Part shown: piece by piece, positions 6,088 through 6,288 of the stretch
How the letters are laid out: the number at the start of each line of letters is the position of its first letter
Position numbering within the stretch: the first letter of the stretch is position 1
Assembly: GCA_016789165.1 (NCBI GenBank)
Contig: JAEURL010000458.1
Coordinates: 1-6,288, forward strand
Direction: 5' to 3'
Source: Anaerolineales bacterium
Lineage (GTDB): Bacteria; Chloroflexota; Anaerolineae; Anaerolineales; UBA6663
Length of the DNA stretch: 6,288 bases
Made by a program: the position numbers and the translations under genes
The notes under the pieces: generated by a model
The model's database searches: none
What the model saw: only the letters and a program-made list of their open reading frames with translations
What the model was told of the DNA's origin: nothing

Positions 6088-6288
6088 ATGCTGTACGGTG
6101 TGATCTTCGACCTGGGCTCGACCCTGATCTATTCCGAGAGTGACCATCAGTGGGGCCGGCTCCTGCCGCGCATGCAGCGCGACCTGCTGAGCCACCTGCA
6201 GGCCAACGGCTATGCCCTCGAGCCGCAGGCCTTCCTCAACCGCCTGTCGGCTAACTACGCCGAGTTCGATCAGCAGCGCCAGACGGAC
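6088..6288 (+). CDS. HAD-superfamily hydrolase, N-terminal part
   Basis: Sixty-seven residues are visible before the window ends. The N-terminus MLYGVIFDLGSTLIYSES is HAD motif I: a beta strand followed by the nucleophile Asp8 and then L-G-S-T-L. In typical HAD phosphatases the motif is DxDGT, so the second, acid/base Asp is Gly10 here. Variants at this position occur in the superfamily (haloacid dehalogenases have Tyr there), and FDLGGTL-type members are common, so the protein may still be a hydrolase. The following residues (about 20-67) look like the start of a helical cap inserted after motif I, as in subfamily I enzymes. The start is chosen from the TATAAT box six bases upstream and the position of motif I at the extreme N-terminus. 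No Shine-Dalgarno is present. Substrate unknown; motifs II-IV lie beyond the window. Confidence 0.8.
   Translation, partial: MLYGVIFDLGSTLIYSESDHQWGRLLPRMQRDLLSHLQANGYALEPQAFLNRLSANYAEFDQQRQTD

Overview
This is a GC-rich bacterial chromosomal segment that is densely coded. It holds six protein-coding genes, two of them cut by the window edges. I see no tRNA, rRNA, CRISPR array, insertion sequence or phage gene. The likely source is a member of the Chloroflexota (Anaerolineae-like). That is an inference from three things: the style of the large family-39 glycosyltransferase with its beta-rich C-terminal tail, the -10 boxes placed immediately before start codons (leaderless type), and the extreme C/G bias at third codon positions. 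No marker gene proves it.

Layout, left to right. Positions 1-641 (+) hold the C-terminal half of a PLP-dependent Cys/Met-metabolism (trans-sulfuration) enzyme. After 25 bases, 667-3483 (+) encodes a 938-residue GT-C glycosyltransferase with an N-terminal multi-pass membrane domain and a long C-terminal soluble part, probably cotranscribed with the first gene. A promoter at about 3496-3525 fires an apparently leaderless 186-residue orphan protein with one membrane helix (3533-4093, +). A 145-base spacer with strong GC hairpins and a good Shine-Dalgarno leads to an acyl-lipid fatty acid desaturase (4239-5306, +). A bidirectional terminator (5321-5355) separates it from the convergent gene at 5374-5994 (-), a cysteine-rich DUF3109-like protein. 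A 93-base divergent region then leads to a HAD-superfamily hydrolase (6088 to the window end, +), again with a TATAAT box that points to a leaderless mRNA. The longest gene-free stretch is the 145-base spacer at 4094-4238.

The genes do not form an obvious pathway. The glycosyltransferase and the desaturase both concern the cell envelope (glycan or lipid modification and membrane fluidity). The PLP enzyme is sulfur amino-acid metabolism, and the DUF3109 and HAD genes look like independent housekeeping or uncharacterised units. I see no convincing new defence, mobile or biosynthetic system. The points most worth a second look are the mixed modes of translation initiation, the structured leader of the desaturase gene, the altered DE motif and multi-module tail of the glycosyltransferase, and the orphan membrane protein.
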